In this document: positions 24,701 to 36,664 of the stretch, piece after piece
Position numbering within the stretch: the stretch's first letter is position 1
How the letters are laid out: each line of letters opens with the position of its first letter
Source: Typha latifolia
Lineage: Eukaryota > Streptophyta > Magnoliopsida > Poales > Typhaceae
Length of the DNA: 64,000 bases
Assembly (NCBI GenBank): GCA_019914945.1
Contig: CM034101.1
Coordinates: 4,971,188-5,035,187, forward strand
Reading direction: 5' to 3'
Translations under genes and position numbers: made by a program
The notes under the pieces: model-generated
The model's database searches: none
Told to the model about the DNA's origin: nothing
What the model saw: the letters and a program-made list of their open reading frames with translations, nothing else

Positions 24701-27700
24701 TGCTCAGAAATACAAGTAAAATATTCCTATTCACGATTCTTCCAGCAGAGCAAGTCCTGTTTCCTAAAAAAAATGTTCTCTTATTCCTATTAATTGCATA
24801 TTTTTAAATTTTCAGCTTTTTTTTCTATTATTTAGGCTTTTTATGAGATAATGTGGAAATTTTTTTTGTTGCAATCTCTGTTGTGAGTTTTCTTCTTGTT
24901 CATGACACCTTTTTTATATAACAGTGCCACGTAATAACATTTTCTCTTTTTCCCTTTTCTAGATTTCTTTCTTTCCGTGGGGCTTGGTCTAGGGAGAACA
25001 GATACTCCTGAACATAAGTTGCGCAAGAGTATCAGCTGCGAGAGAACTTTCACCCCTTGTGGTGATGCATCGTTGCTTTTCCAGCAGTTAGGTAAAAATG
25101 CTTAACATTTACCTGGATACAAGTTGCCCTGTTGCCTATCTTTTTATAAACATGTTTATAAGAGATTAAAAACTATTATTGATGCAAACTGTCTGCCCAC
25201 AAAATTTGCAGTTGATCAAGTTGGTTGGCACCATTCTATTATTTCTTGAAATTGAAGATCATTTCCTTCTTACTATAGATTGGTATATTTTAATGCCTCA
25301 GAGGTTGTCCACATAGTGTTGAAGGACTAAGTGTACTTTTTGCTAGTTGCTACTATCCCATGAGAATCTATATAAAATTTTAAAATATTGCTATTAAGGC
25401 TAAAGGATGCATATGTTTTGAACTGTGTTATGTTAAAGAAATACATTTGAAAAAAAGTAGATATATTCTTTTCCCAGTTGAATAATTATGCTATATTTGA
25501 CGAGGAAACATCATAAGAAGGTGCAAATTAAGGGTTAGTGGGACTTGACATTCATTATGACTAGGAGAGCCAGAGTTTTGATAATTATTGGGTTGAATTT
25601 GGTGATTTTTAAATTGTGCGATCAGACAAATAGGTGGTTTAAACAGAGTTAGAGGAAGCAGTCTCTTCTTTTCTTGGTGCATTACTAATATTTTTTTCAT
25701 CTATTATGGAATGTCCTTTATTCATGTCTGTAAATGTTCATAACTGAATTTTCCCTGCACGTTGCACCTTTTGCCGTATCTGTTGATGTTCCTTTTGTTT
25801 CATTATCTTCTTTGAGAAGATATGTATCCTATTCTAATTGAACTGTCAGATTGAAACATCTCATAAATTATCTTCCACATTTGTTGATTTTAGAGCATGG
25901 TTTGTAGATATCTTGCACTACCTGCCAGCTAATTACAGAGTATTTTTTCCATTGCAGCTGATATTGCAGAAACATTATCATGTGACATGCAGAAGGAATG
26001 GTTGTGGGGACGAAACTTGACGCTAAAGTTGAAGACTGCATCTTTTGAGGTCTGTTGGATTTCTATTCATTTGCCTTTTCATGATCCCCTCTTTTGCTAT
26101 GTATTGCTTCGCACAAGCTTCTGCAAATCTTTTTTTAAGCAAATTTACATCCTTTTAGATGCTAAGGCGCATGGACATCATTTTGTTGAATCTTGCAGAT
26201 AATTGCACATCAGAGATACATTATATATGCTGAATTATGAATTAAAGTTTTATCCTGATCCAGGCCTGAAACTAGTATTTTACTGGTTTCGGGCAGAAAT
26301 CGCTCATATCAGGCTGGAATAGGCAGGTTTCAGAACCATTTTGGCCAATACATCCAATACATCTCATTTCTCGGAGCATCCGATCCCAATCATAAAACAA
26401 CACTTAGAACCTTGTGCTGAATTAATTATTTATAGGAAATAGTTTGGTATTGTGAATCCTCACCACCGATGCTCTATAATGTTTGTACTGATAAACCAGC
26501 TAATTCCAGGTTCGTACAAGAGCAGTATCTATGCAGAAATACATTAATTCAAAGGACGATATCCTCTTATATGCTTCCAAGTTGCTAAAGGCAGAACTTC
26601 CTCTTTCTTTGAGATTAATAGGTATGGGAGATGGAGATTGTGTAGCCTTCAAGCTTTCTTTGTATAAATTTATAATTTTCACTTCTTCACTATAAACAAC
26701 GCATGTACTAAGTTTATTTGATGTTCAGTCTTTTAAAATGTACTTAAGCTTGTAGAGATATGAGAGCACTTGATGTGACAAAGGATCTGGCACTAGGTAG
26801 AGATGGATGGAGGAAAATGATTCATATAGCAGATTCCAATTGGTTGTTGTTGACTGTTGAGGTTCTTATGTGAGTAAATGTTCATAGTTTTTTTTTCCTC
26901 CTTGTGACATCTTTGTCAACCTCCTAGGTTAGCCTTTTCAGGAGAAACACTAATTTTGGTCTTTTGATTTTAACATGGGGTACACTTTTGAAGTCCTTTT
27001 CCATTTCTGATTGGTCTTTTGATTTTTTTTTCAACAAATGACATTGAAATTTATCTTGACAGGTCTGCGTATGTCTCAGTTTGGTGATGATAAACATAGT
27101 TCACTTGACCCCACACAGACAACCCTCACAAGATATGCTATCTCAGGAGATACCAATTCTAGAGGTAAGGAAACATGGAGTTTGAAGGTCAGTGAAGAGC
27201 ATCTGTTGCATGATAGTGGAAGTAATGCCTCATTGCACCAGCAAAGCTCCTTGAGTGATGATAATTTGTTTCCTCATGATGACAAGGAAAACTTACTTGA
27301 ATATGATGAGCCAGCCATCTTAAAGAAGTGCATATGCTCTGGTGACATAGATGATGTTGAAGATAGATGCCTTGCAAAGGTGCGTAGCTTTTCCCTGATA
27401 TTTTCCATCTTAATTCATTTGTCAGTTAGAATGACTTCTCTGCTTCATAAGAATCCCTTTTATAAAGATTGATTTCACTATCTTTAGACTTTTCACACCA
27501 GATGGGAATGATAATAGTAAATTCTGTATTTATAGTGAGACCTGGGTTGCATCTTTTGTGTTATTGGTAAAGTACAGAGGGAAATTTATTTTGAACAAAA
27601 CGGCTGAGTGGAGTTGCAAGGATTTTAATTCTATAACTACTCTTGATGTATTAAAAGTCTAAAATACATGCTACAACTAATGTAATTTTGGGATGCAGTT

Positions 27701-29416
27701 AGAGAAAAGAGTATCTTTTTATTGGTGGTTTCAAACTTTAACACCTATATTATGATCTGCTACACGAAGACTGCAAGACTTCCAGAGAACACATCAAGGA
27801 TTCAAGGCTCTCTTGAGAAGAATGTCTGAATCCTCTGTATGATGGTGTCTGATGCATTTTATCAGATACATGCTCAAGAATGTTGTGACCTTGGTTGGAA
27901 ATGAAATTGTTAATGAGAATTTATCTATCTGAGTTCTGTCAATTATCTAAGTTCCCTTTCTTGAAAACTCTTAGAGTTCTGTTTTCCGTGTTTGTGGAAG
28001 ACCACTGTGAAAGGGCGCCAAAGAGATTTAAGGCTCTCGCCAAAGCATAATATGTGGAGGACAACATATATGTAGCCTTACCTCTATTGTTGAAAAGCAT
28101 TCTTTCCATGAATCTGTGAGACAAGAGTACATGTGCCATCAGACTGACACCCTTCTAGTGTTATGGAAAACTACAATCACTTTGAAACATAGATTGCAAA
28201 ATGTATGAAGTGAACAGGTAATTGGCGTTATTTTCCAAGCTACAACCACCAATATATTTAGCACAACATTCTGTTCTGTTGTATATTTTGTTGTAATTCT
28301 TAGGAAAACATGCTTTCTAGTTATCATTGTTTTTTTTATTTTCAGTTCTAGTTTTTTGTTTTGTTCTTCATGGTTCAGCAGAAGAGCAAGCAAAATTCTA
28401 CAAAGCACCGAATGTGTTCACTGGAAATTTTTTTGTTACCGCTGATCTCAGCAGACAACATAGTTGGGCATATTTTGTGTTGGCCCTTCACTGGATGCTT
28501 GTTTATTGCATTGTGGTAACCAAAGGTGATATGAGAGCCAGTAGAATATTTACATCACTATCCAGCATTCTTGTTTGAGATTAATGTACTTCCTATGTTC
28601 TTTTGTTTTAATTGATGTATTAGGTTATGAGGTGTCCTTATCATTGTGTTCTATGCTGCACATATTGTATTCTTTCTGGTAATCCAACAATTATAACAAT
28701 CATATCATTGCAGTTGGATCTCACGCGTTAATCTTGTATAGTTGTTTTACATCAAAGTTTAATTGGCATTCATTTGCTATATTTTCACTTAGTTAAGCTT
28801 GACTGTCAACCTACGTCAAACTCTTTTCTTGTTGGTGTCTTCATTTAGTGGGGCCAAGATCCATCTTCTCTGCAATGTGAGAGCAGTGAGGGAACAGGCA
28901 AGCTCAACAACATTGATGATCATCAAACACTCGCCTCGTCTGGTCAAATGGTTAAGCCTTCATGGATAGATGGCTACATTTGCTCTCTTTGTGGAATCGA
29001 GCTACCTCCGAGCTTTGAGGACGAGAGGCAAGAACATTTAGACTACCACCTAGCTGAGGCACTTCAAGAGGAAGAAGCAATGCAAAACTGGGGACACCTT
29101 AAAAAGGGGAGGTATATATTCTTATTCTTCATTGTTTCTCAACTCAAATTATGTAATAGTTCAGGCATTGGACTTTTTGGTTTGATGGAGATCAAGAATC
29201 TCTGATGGCAACTTTATAACAGCTTGTCTTCAAATCAAACAGTGTGATGTTTTGACCTAATTATATATCCCTGATGGCTTTTCTATCAGGTCCCTTCAGA
29301 AGGCGTCACATGCTACATCTAATGGCCGGAAGAAGCAGAAGGCTTCCTCTAAAGAGGGAAAACAAATACCTATTGATGCCTTCTTCTCCAAGGGCAAGAA
29401 AGGCACGTACCGTTAG
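18721..29416 (+). CDS. POLK: DNA polymerase kappa (Y-family, DinB homologue)
   Basis: Error-prone translesion polymerase that extends past damaged bases in the nucleus. Exons: 18721-18802, 19491-19663, 21087-21260, 22254-22377, 22460-22560, 22665-22751, 23244-23339, 23696-23816, 24963-25091, 25958-26049, 26510-26621, 27063-27379, 28849-29111, 29290-29416; joined they give 665 aa (Arabidopsis POLK is about 672). Motifs in order: RPWQSYHTVYTNAKAG near the N-terminus; DMDAFYAAVE with catalytic Asp at about 108; ANYEARKFGVRAAMPG; SLDEAYLN with the Asp/Glu pair at about 199-200; little-finger domain KSISCERTF through LRLIGLRMSQF; a UBZ ubiquitin-binding finger (CSLC...HLDYH, from about 582); and a C-terminal PCNA-binding PIP box QIPIDAFF. 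The C-terminus therefore predicts recruitment to monoubiquitinated PCNA. An in-frame ATG at 18628 could extend the N-terminus. No disabling change is seen. Confidence 0.92.
21300..22000. mobile_element. Possible non-autonomous relative of hAT element 1 in POLK intron 3
   Basis: The right end, read in reverse complement, begins AAGGTTCTGAGTATCGGGATC and resembles the left terminus of element 1 (CAAGGTTCCCAGTATCGAGATC). The interior has a long GA-rich stretch (about 21520-21800), as does element 1. No transposase is present. The left boundary and target duplication were not found, so the extent is approximate. Confidence 0.35.
24030..24135 (+). mobile_element. Degenerate Au-SINE-like relic in POLK intron 8
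   Basis: The order of blocks CAAGTGCACGACGATCCTGC, then GCAGCCTTACCCC, then a GAGAGTCTGTTCC-like block followed by a decayed AGTCACACC matches the layout of the tRNA-derived Au SINE of flowering plants (GGTGCACGAAGCTCC, GCAGCCTTACCC, GAGGCTGTTTCC, box B). This comes from remembered consensus, not an alignment. Confidence 0.45.
28008..28125 (+). mobile_element. Second degenerate Au-SINE-like relic, POLK intron 12
   Basis: AAAGGGCGCC, AAGGCTCTCGCC, a TGTAGCCTTACCTC block, an ATTCTTTCCATGAATC block and CTGTGAGAC occur in the order expected for Au SINE. Divergence is high. Confidence 0.45.
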
Positions 29417-30646
29417 CATTCTTTTAGGGAGGAAAATAAGTTTTGCCCCATTATAGCTTTTTAACCTGAATAAAGTTATAATGTAAGTCACTGGTCCATC
29501 AAGTGTGTAACAAAGTTTTAGTTGATATTGCTCTACCTTAAAGTTTATTTAAAAAATATAATATGTTGAACTGTTTCTGGTGAAAACATTAAAAAAAATT
29601 CATTTCTTTCGTTTGTATATTTCAGTTTAACAGCACAGAAGAATACCCAAGGACCTTGCGAAAGATTCATTCTCATGAAGTAGCAAGAAATCTTTAGGTA
29701 TGTTTTCATTTTCAAATTTATTAAACAAATAGATGAGTTTCGAAACTATACGAAGAACTAGGCTGAATTGCTTTCGGTAGAAGTGACTATCTATGAAAGT
29801 GAGCAGTTTTTTAGTTATGTATTTTTTTTTTCAATGTTGTTATTTGCTGTTATCTTATTATATCTACGCATATAAAATCACTGATCTTGAAAGTGAATTG
29901 CTTTGAGAAAGTTAAAACTATTTCTTCAAATAGTTTATGAGTTTATCTATTTTTTAAATAAGTTTGAAAAATAATTTTCTGGGTAGAAAAGTTCTTGAAA
30001 TCGACTACCATGAGCCTATCATTTCAATTGGCTTGTTAACATATATATTTTCTTAATAAGTTTGAGAAATAAACTAAGTTTGTCAAAAAAAATAAATCTT
30101 ATCAAAAGGCCTAACTTAGTTTCTAAAGAATACTTTTAAAAAGAAAGTTTGTAAAGATAACTCTTTTAGCTGTAGATAAGTCTTACAAATTTATAATAGA
30201 GATTATGAGTTTCAATCTCTTGTAAATATTAAAGTTAATATTTAACAAATTTTTTTATTAGAACACTATATGTGATGAATTTTCTATAAAAAATTATAAA
30301 AAAATTATATTTCTGTAGTTTGGTAGCACTAGGGTAGATGCACTTTCCTTTCCTTGTAAATAAGAAAAGACTTAATTATATTTTGTCCATGTACTTTGAC
30401 TAAGTATTATTTTGCCTTCATATACTATAAAAATATATAAATATCTTTTTAGATTTTAAAAAGCTATAACTAAACTCATTTGTTAGTTTAAAACTCATGC
30501 GACAAAGCACGTGAGTTATTTTCAAATAGACTAAATTACTCTAATGAAGAAAAAAAAAATTGAAATAATTTTGCTCTCATATCCTTCCTTAAGCAGAACT
30601 ATAAAATTTTCTTTCTCAGTCTTCTAAGAAGAAAAGTTCTAATTAT
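29417..30646. other. POLK 3' flank and AT-rich intergenic region
   Basis: No gene is seen. A segment at about 30367-30480 (CTTAATTATATTTTGTCCATGTACTTTG...) resembles one arm of the foldback MITE type found at 52.7 kb, but no partner arm was found. Confidence 0.4.
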
Positions 30647-30654
30647 CTTGCACA
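30647..30654. repeat. Target-site duplication (left) of hAT element 2
   Basis: CTTGCACA abuts the left terminus and recurs exactly at 35532-35539. Confidence 0.93.
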
Positions 30655-31164
30655 TAGGGGTGGCAAAACTTGACCCGACCCGATAACCCGACACGATAAC
30701 CCGACTGTTAATCGGGTTTGGGTTTAGATTAATCGGGTTCGGGTCATAAACGGGTCAACCCGCCTAACCCGATTATTAATTGGGTCGTGTTCGGGTTTAT
30801 GCCTCTGACCCGCTTGACCCGTTTAACCCGTTTAAGTAAACGGGTCGGGCGGGTCGGGTCGACCCGCGAACCCGCGAACTCGCGAACCCATCACACACAT
30901 ATATATTCTAAATTTCTAATTTTACCCAAATACCCTCCTACCCTAAAACTCAAGTCACCCAAATAGCCAAAGTCCCAACTCCCAACTCCTCAATCCCCAC
31001 ACCAGCCCGCCGTCGCCCCCTTCCCATCTACACCCAAGCTCCTTGCGTCGCGCCGCCGGACACCCGAGACCCTCGCACCGCCGGACACCCGAGAGGAGAC
31101 AAGGTTCGATCTCTTCTCCTCTCTAGTTGCTATACCGGTAAGAGCATCTTCACCTCATCTCGGA

Positions 31165-31257
31165 GAGGGGGGATCTTAGCTTTGCCTCTGTGTAGTGATC
31201 TGACAATTTGTAAGGGGGGATCTTAGCTTTGCCTCTGTGTAGTGATCTGACAATTTG
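31165..31257. repeat. 47-bp tandem duplication inside hAT element 2
   Basis: A unit containing GGGGGATCTTAGCTTTGCCT and ending GATCTGACAATTTG occurs twice, one directly after the other, with almost no difference, so the duplication is young. Confidence 0.85.
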
Positions 31258-32344
31258 CTTCTTAAAAGCTTCATGTTCTCAGCCCGAGTATCTGGTATTG
31301 GTATGGACAGTACCATATAGCCCTTAAAGTCCAGCTCACAAGTGGGCACATCAGATCCTATCATATCCTCCATTTGGTGCTTGTCTGCATGCAGATTGAG
31401 GTGCTTCTCATGAAGCCTAAAGCCCATGCTACCTACTTGACCTTAGCACTAAATTGGCATGCCATTGTGTGGCTGCGAAAGTTCCTATCCTTGGAGCTTT
31501 CTCTTTTACCAGTAGAAGCTTGGAAAAGGAAATATTAGATGTCCATTGTGGAAAGGAATCTCCTTGAGAGCATTAGTAAAGGAAAAGTGAGATTTCCTTC
31601 TCAATTTCTTTGGCAGTTAATGATTTTCTCACAAATTTTGAGCCTTGCAAGTTCCATTAGCCTTTACATGACAATTCATGGGATTTTAGACAAAGTGGCA
31701 CATTTAATGAACATGATCTTGGGGATCCAGGAGGTTCTGATACAGATAGGCCAAACAAATCAAATCCAAGCAATATATTCTGTGCTAACATAAACTAATA
31801 CAATAATGAGAATATACAGATTACTCTAATCACAAATCAATTCATGAGCACAGTATATCATGTGAAATTTATCTAAAATACTATAGGAATGTTTGGTAGA
31901 AATATACTTGTTTTAAGAGAGACATATTTCTCTAGATATTGTATCTAGAAAAATAAATGACTTGTTTGATTAATTGTATTTCATAATGCTATATTTGTTA
32001 AACACATATTTTGTTAGCTATATTTCATAACAACATATTTAGTAAACAGGTGTTTAATTAGAAAAAGTCACTATTGCTGTCTATAGGCATTTTGAAATTA
32101 TGCATTTTGTTATGTTTTTTTTTTAATTTGAGAAAAGTCTATAGGCAAAGATTTTATTTATTCAATGTATTCTTTTCATATCACTATTATAATAGTCTCA
32201 ATTTTCAGAGATACTGAGGAAGAAAGTCTTTTGTGATCAATACTCTGATAGAAGTTCATCTTACCTAATTTTAGTTCAATTTAATTTAGTTTCATAGCTT
32301 TGGTTCCATGTTATGATATTTTTTTTATTGCTTTCATTTTAGTT

Positions 32345-34522
32345 ATGGGTGATGATAGTACTAAAGATGGAGAAAATATTTCTGAGGAGGTTCCTCCTCC
32401 CATAGTTAGTGGAGAGAATTCTAGTAATAAAAGAAAAAGAAAACAAACCTCCAATGTTTGGGAAGTGTTTACAGAGCTACCAAAAGGAGAAGATGGGTTA
32501 AAGAGAGCCACATGTAAATTGTGTGGTGTTATATATATATCAGATAGTAAGTATGGGACTGGAAATATGAAACGTCATATACTTGTATGCCCAAAGTTGA
32601 AAACTAAAGATATAGGCCAATTATTTCTTGCCAAATCAGAAGGATCAATGTCTTTACATGCTTCTAAGTTTGATCAGGAGAAATATCGTGAATTGATGAC
32701 AATGACAGTTGTTAAGCATGAATTGCCTTTTCAATTTGTTGATTATGAAGGAGTTAGAATATTGCACGATTACTTATGTGATGAGGTCAAACATATTAGT
32801 AGAAATACGGCTAAAGCGAGATGTTTTGAAAATGTACGAAGGGAGAAGAATAAACTCAAAGATTGGTTACATTCTATTCCGGAAGAATCGTTTAACATCG
32901 ACTTGTGGACCTCCATAACCACCGATGGTTATCTGTCTCACGGCACACTTTGTTGATGAAAATTGGGTATTGCAAAAAAAAATTATAAATTTTTGTGCAA
33001 TGCCAACCCCACACACTTGGAATAGCTTTGTCGATAAGATTTATACATTGTTGACTGAATGGGGTATAGAGAAAAAGTTATTTTCCATAACATTGGATAA
33101 TGCATCTGCAAATGATTTGTTTGTTGAGTTGTTGAGGAGCCAACTTATGTTGAATGATGCTTTATTATGTGATGGTGATTTCTTTCATGTTCGTTGTTGT
33201 GCTCATATTCTTAACTTAATAGTGCAAGAAGGTCTGAAAGAAATAGATGATTCCGTATTCAAAATCAGAGAAAGTATCAAATATGTTAAGGGGTCACAAG
33301 TCAGAAAACAGAGATTTGCTGAGTGTGTTAAACAAGTTTCTTTAAATAGCAGTAAAGGATTAAGACAAGATGTTCCTACAAGATGGAATTCGACTTACTT
33401 AATGCTTGACAGTGCTATTATATACCGCCGTGCATTTCTTCATTTACAATTGAGTGATTCAAATTACAAGTATTGTCCATCACAAGAAGAATGGGGTAAA
33501 GCTGAAAAGATTTGCAAGTTTTTGAAGTTGTTTTATGATGTTACATCTCTATTTTCTGGATCTATATACCCTACAGCAAATTTGTATTTTTCTAAGGTGG
33601 TTTTGATCCAATTGAATATAATGGAAGGCATGCGAAACTCAGATAATTTTATCAGTCATATAGCCACACAAATGAATGTGAAGTTTGAAAAATATTGGAA
33701 ACAATACAGTATTATTTTGGCGATAGCTATCATTCTAGATCCACGATTCAAAATACATTTTGTGGAATTCTCATACAACAAACTCTATGGCTCTTCTTAT
33801 GAGATGATAAAGATCCGCGAGAAGTTGTTTGCACTTTTTGATTACTATGTTCAGAATACTTCTAAAGTTTCCAATGTGACATCTTCAGCTACTTTATGTA
33901 AAGTTTCAAATGATACTGAAGATAACAACTCTATGATGAAGGTAATTTAATACCATTCATATGTTCTTATCATTATATTTTTTTAATATTTTTTATATAT
34001 TCAGAATAATAATTCTTTTTTTTTATGTAGGAGTTTGATTCATTTGAGAGTTTTGAGTTTGTGAGCAAATCACAAAAGTCACAATTGGAATTGTATCTTG
34101 AAGAGCCTCGAATTGATCGAAGTTCTAAATTGGATATTCTTAATTATTGGAAATCCAATCAATTTCGATATCCAGATCTTTCTCTCATGGCATGCGATAT
34201 ATTAAGTATTCCTATCTCCACAGTTGCTTCTGAATCTGCTTTTAGTGTTGGTGGTAGAGTACTTGATCAATATAGAAGTGCTTTAAAGCCTGAAACTGTA
34301 GAAGCTTTAATTTGTACTCGAGATTGGTTGTTTCATACTAGAGGTAAGTATATTATTGTTTTCTTATATAGATATTAAAAAAGTTTAGTCTACTAATTAT
34401 TTTATCATATTATGATAGACAATTTGGTAGCATTGGAGGAGCTAACGGAAGATATTACAAATTTGGACTTAATAGCTAATGCAAGTGAAGTTGTAGAATC
34501 TGGTGAATGCTCAAATGCATAA
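32345..34522 (+). pseudogene. hAT transposase of element 2 (BED finger, RICESLEEPER type), one frameshift
   Basis: Three exons: 32345-33941, 34031-34343 and 34419-34522, with clean GT-AG sites and matching phase. In order: a Lys-rich N-terminus; a BED zinc finger (CKLCGV, then GNMKRHILVC); DLWTSITTDGY; then, after a frame change, CLTAHFVDENW, SITLDNASAND, CDGDFFHVRCCAHILNLIV, TRWNSTYLMLDS and SIYPTANLYF; finally the hAT dimerisation domain [20 protein letters not shown] and [10 protein letters not shown]. The only lesion I found is a small indel at about 32920-32925, between DGY and CLTAHF, which throws the frame. Everything else is open, so this copy died recently or the indel is a sequence error. 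Confidence 0.88.
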
Positions 34523-34783
34523 ATCTAAATCTGGTGAATGCTCATTAACTAATGTAAGTGAAGTTTTTATATATATCTTATATTTTAGATGTTTACTTTT
34601 TTTTTTTTTGGCGTGGTCGTGATATTTGGAGATGGAGAACTTAATGATAATGTTTACATATTTCAAACTATTTGTAATTTGTAATGGATTGTAAACTCTA
34701 CATTTTGTTCTAATTATCATGGGATTGTATGGACTTTGTTGGAACTTTATTTTAAACTATATTGTACGGACTTTTGTTATGTT

Positions 34784-35180
34784 AAATTATTAGGATTATA
34801 ATTTTGATATTATATAAGTTTTAAGTTGGAAATGTATTATTTGTTTGTACGAATGTATGATACATTCTTTGAGAGTTGGAAATTTGTTCTAAACTCTATT
34901 GAATGGGTTTTGTTATGATGAATTATTAGGATTGTAATTTTGATGTTGTATAAGTTTTGAGTTGGAAATGTATTATTTTGTTTGTATGAATGTATGATAC
35001 ACTTTTTTAAAATTGAAATTTGTTCTAAACTCAATTGGATGGGTTTTATTATGATGAATTATTAGGATTGTAATTTTGATATTATATGAATTTTGAGTTA
35101 AAAATAGGTTGGGTTTTATTATGATGAATTATTAGGATTGTAATTTTGATATTATATGAATTTTGAGTTAAAAATAGGTT
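34784..35180. repeat. Tandem repeats near the right end of hAT element 2
   Basis: ATTATTAGGATTGTAATTTT recurs at about 34787, 34922, 35058 and 35129, with surrounding sequence (TTTTGAGTTGGAAATGTATTATT, TGTATGATACA) repeated too. Spacing is about 135 bases for the first copies and 71 for the last. Confidence 0.8.
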
Positions 35181-35531
35181 ATTTTATTTGTGTAATACAC
35201 TATTTATATATAATAAATTAGTAAATATTAAATTTTATATAGAATTTATATTAAACGGGTTAGACGGGTCGTGTTAACGTGTCGGGTTAACACGACCCGT
35301 TTAAGTATACGGGTTAGACGGGTCGTGTTAACGTGTCGGGTTAACACGACCCGTTTATTAAACGGGTTAGGCGGGTCGTGTCGTGTTACCCGTTTATTAA
35401 TCGGGTCGTGTTCGTGTTTACTAAATGCAACCCGTTTATTAATCGGGTCGTGTTCGTGTCAAGGTAATGTTGACCCGACCCGAATCTGACCCGACCCGAA
35501 CCCGCTTAACCCGACTCGATTGCCACCCCTA

Positions 35532-35539
35532 CTTGCACA
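35532..35539. repeat. Target-site duplication (right) of hAT element 2
   Basis: CTTGCACA follows the right terminus TTGCCACCCCTA directly. Confidence 0.93.
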
Positions 35540-36664
35540 CTTCTCTTCATATCGGATAGAAATGAAAATATATAATAACCAGATGGCTCAGTGCAGTGGT
35601 TGTAGCTGTCAAATTTGGAGTTTTAGCTATTTTATTTGGCATAGAAAAGAAGCTTTGTGCATGAATTTCTGCTTGCAAGGAGACATCCGAGATGAATTGA
35701 AAGCAATACCTAATAATTGCTTTAGAAATTTCGAACCGTAACAAAGGGAACTACAACATCCATTTCCTTTATTTTGTAAATCTTCAATATTCAACACAAG
35801 TTAGCCGCCTAAGGAAGGAGATGAGGGCAGATTAGTCCCACTCCTTTCTTTGTAGATTAAAGAGGATGGAGAAGGAAAACAAAAGAAAAGAAGGGAAGAA
35901 GATGGACTAGAAGAGGGATAAAAAAAAAGGTGAAGCATTTTTCTTTCGTTCTCTCTTCTTTCAATAGGGCACAACTATGACGACACTAGACGAAGAGCAA
36001 TTCAATAATAGATAATTTTAAATTATCAGCTAATAGAATTTAATATTTTTTTCCAATAATATAGGAATAAAAATATAATTAATTAATGACGTCTAAGAGT
36101 TTATAGCTTTTTTAAAATATAAGAAAATATTCATATACTTTTATAGTACCGAGACGAGAGTAAAGTAATATGGAATCAAAAATACGGAGAGTAAAAGCTA
36201 AACAAGAAGTGGCCGGTTAACGGGCCCAGAAATTTAAAGTATCCACCGACTAACCGTCCAATAATTTGATGACCAAGCAAGAAGACGACGACAACTTTTT
36301 ATTCTATCAAACTAGTAGGCAGTACAGTAGCTGATGCCGAAGTCGTTCTTTCACCCTAACATTTTTCGTCACCTTCAGCCTTGCCCTGTTCTTTAACGTT
36401 GACTTCTCTCCTCTTCCCTTCCGTTTCGAGTCCATCTCCATTATTATTAGAAACAAACCCTTCCAAATCCACACCACCACTAACCCCACATCTCGTCGCT
36501 CTCTTCCTCCTCGCCCTCCACTCCCCCATTTAATTATAAATTTTATTTATCTCTGTCGCCCGCGAATTCCGCGTAGTAATACTTAATCCGAAGTCTTATA
36601 GGTAGGGGCTTGGAGGAAGGCGATTCATCTCTGCGATCTTTTAGGGTTTTTGGGAGGGGAGAAG
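35540..36664 (+). other. Intergenic region with Ca2+-ATPase promoter and leader
   Basis: No gene is seen. The last 300 bases contain pyrimidine-rich sequence typical of a plant leader (CCTTCCGTTTC, CTCTTCCTCCTCG). The transcription start cannot be placed with confidence. Confidence 0.45.

Larger units (their letters stand above)
30655..35531 (+). mobile_element. hAT-superfamily DNA transposon (element 2), nearly complete
   Basis: Terminal inverted repeats are TAGGGGTGGCAA on both ends, a typical hAT terminus, flanked by perfect 8-bp duplications CTTGCACA. Both subterminal regions are dense arrays of ACCCGACCCG / CGGGTCGGGT and ACGGGTTAGACGGGTCGTG repeats (about 30670-30890 and 35255-35520), the usual kind of transposase-binding region. 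A spliced transposase gene runs left to right at 32345-34522. Between the left subterminal array and the transposase lies unexplained DNA, including a 47-bp tandem duplication and a minus-strand ORF at 31176-31427. Between the gene and the right array is a set of tandem repeats. Confidence 0.93.

Noticed and set aside
34784..35180. Repeat spacing considered as a CRISPR-like array
   Set aside because: Repeats are long, imperfect and unevenly spaced inside a plant transposon; no CRISPR array is expected or seen.
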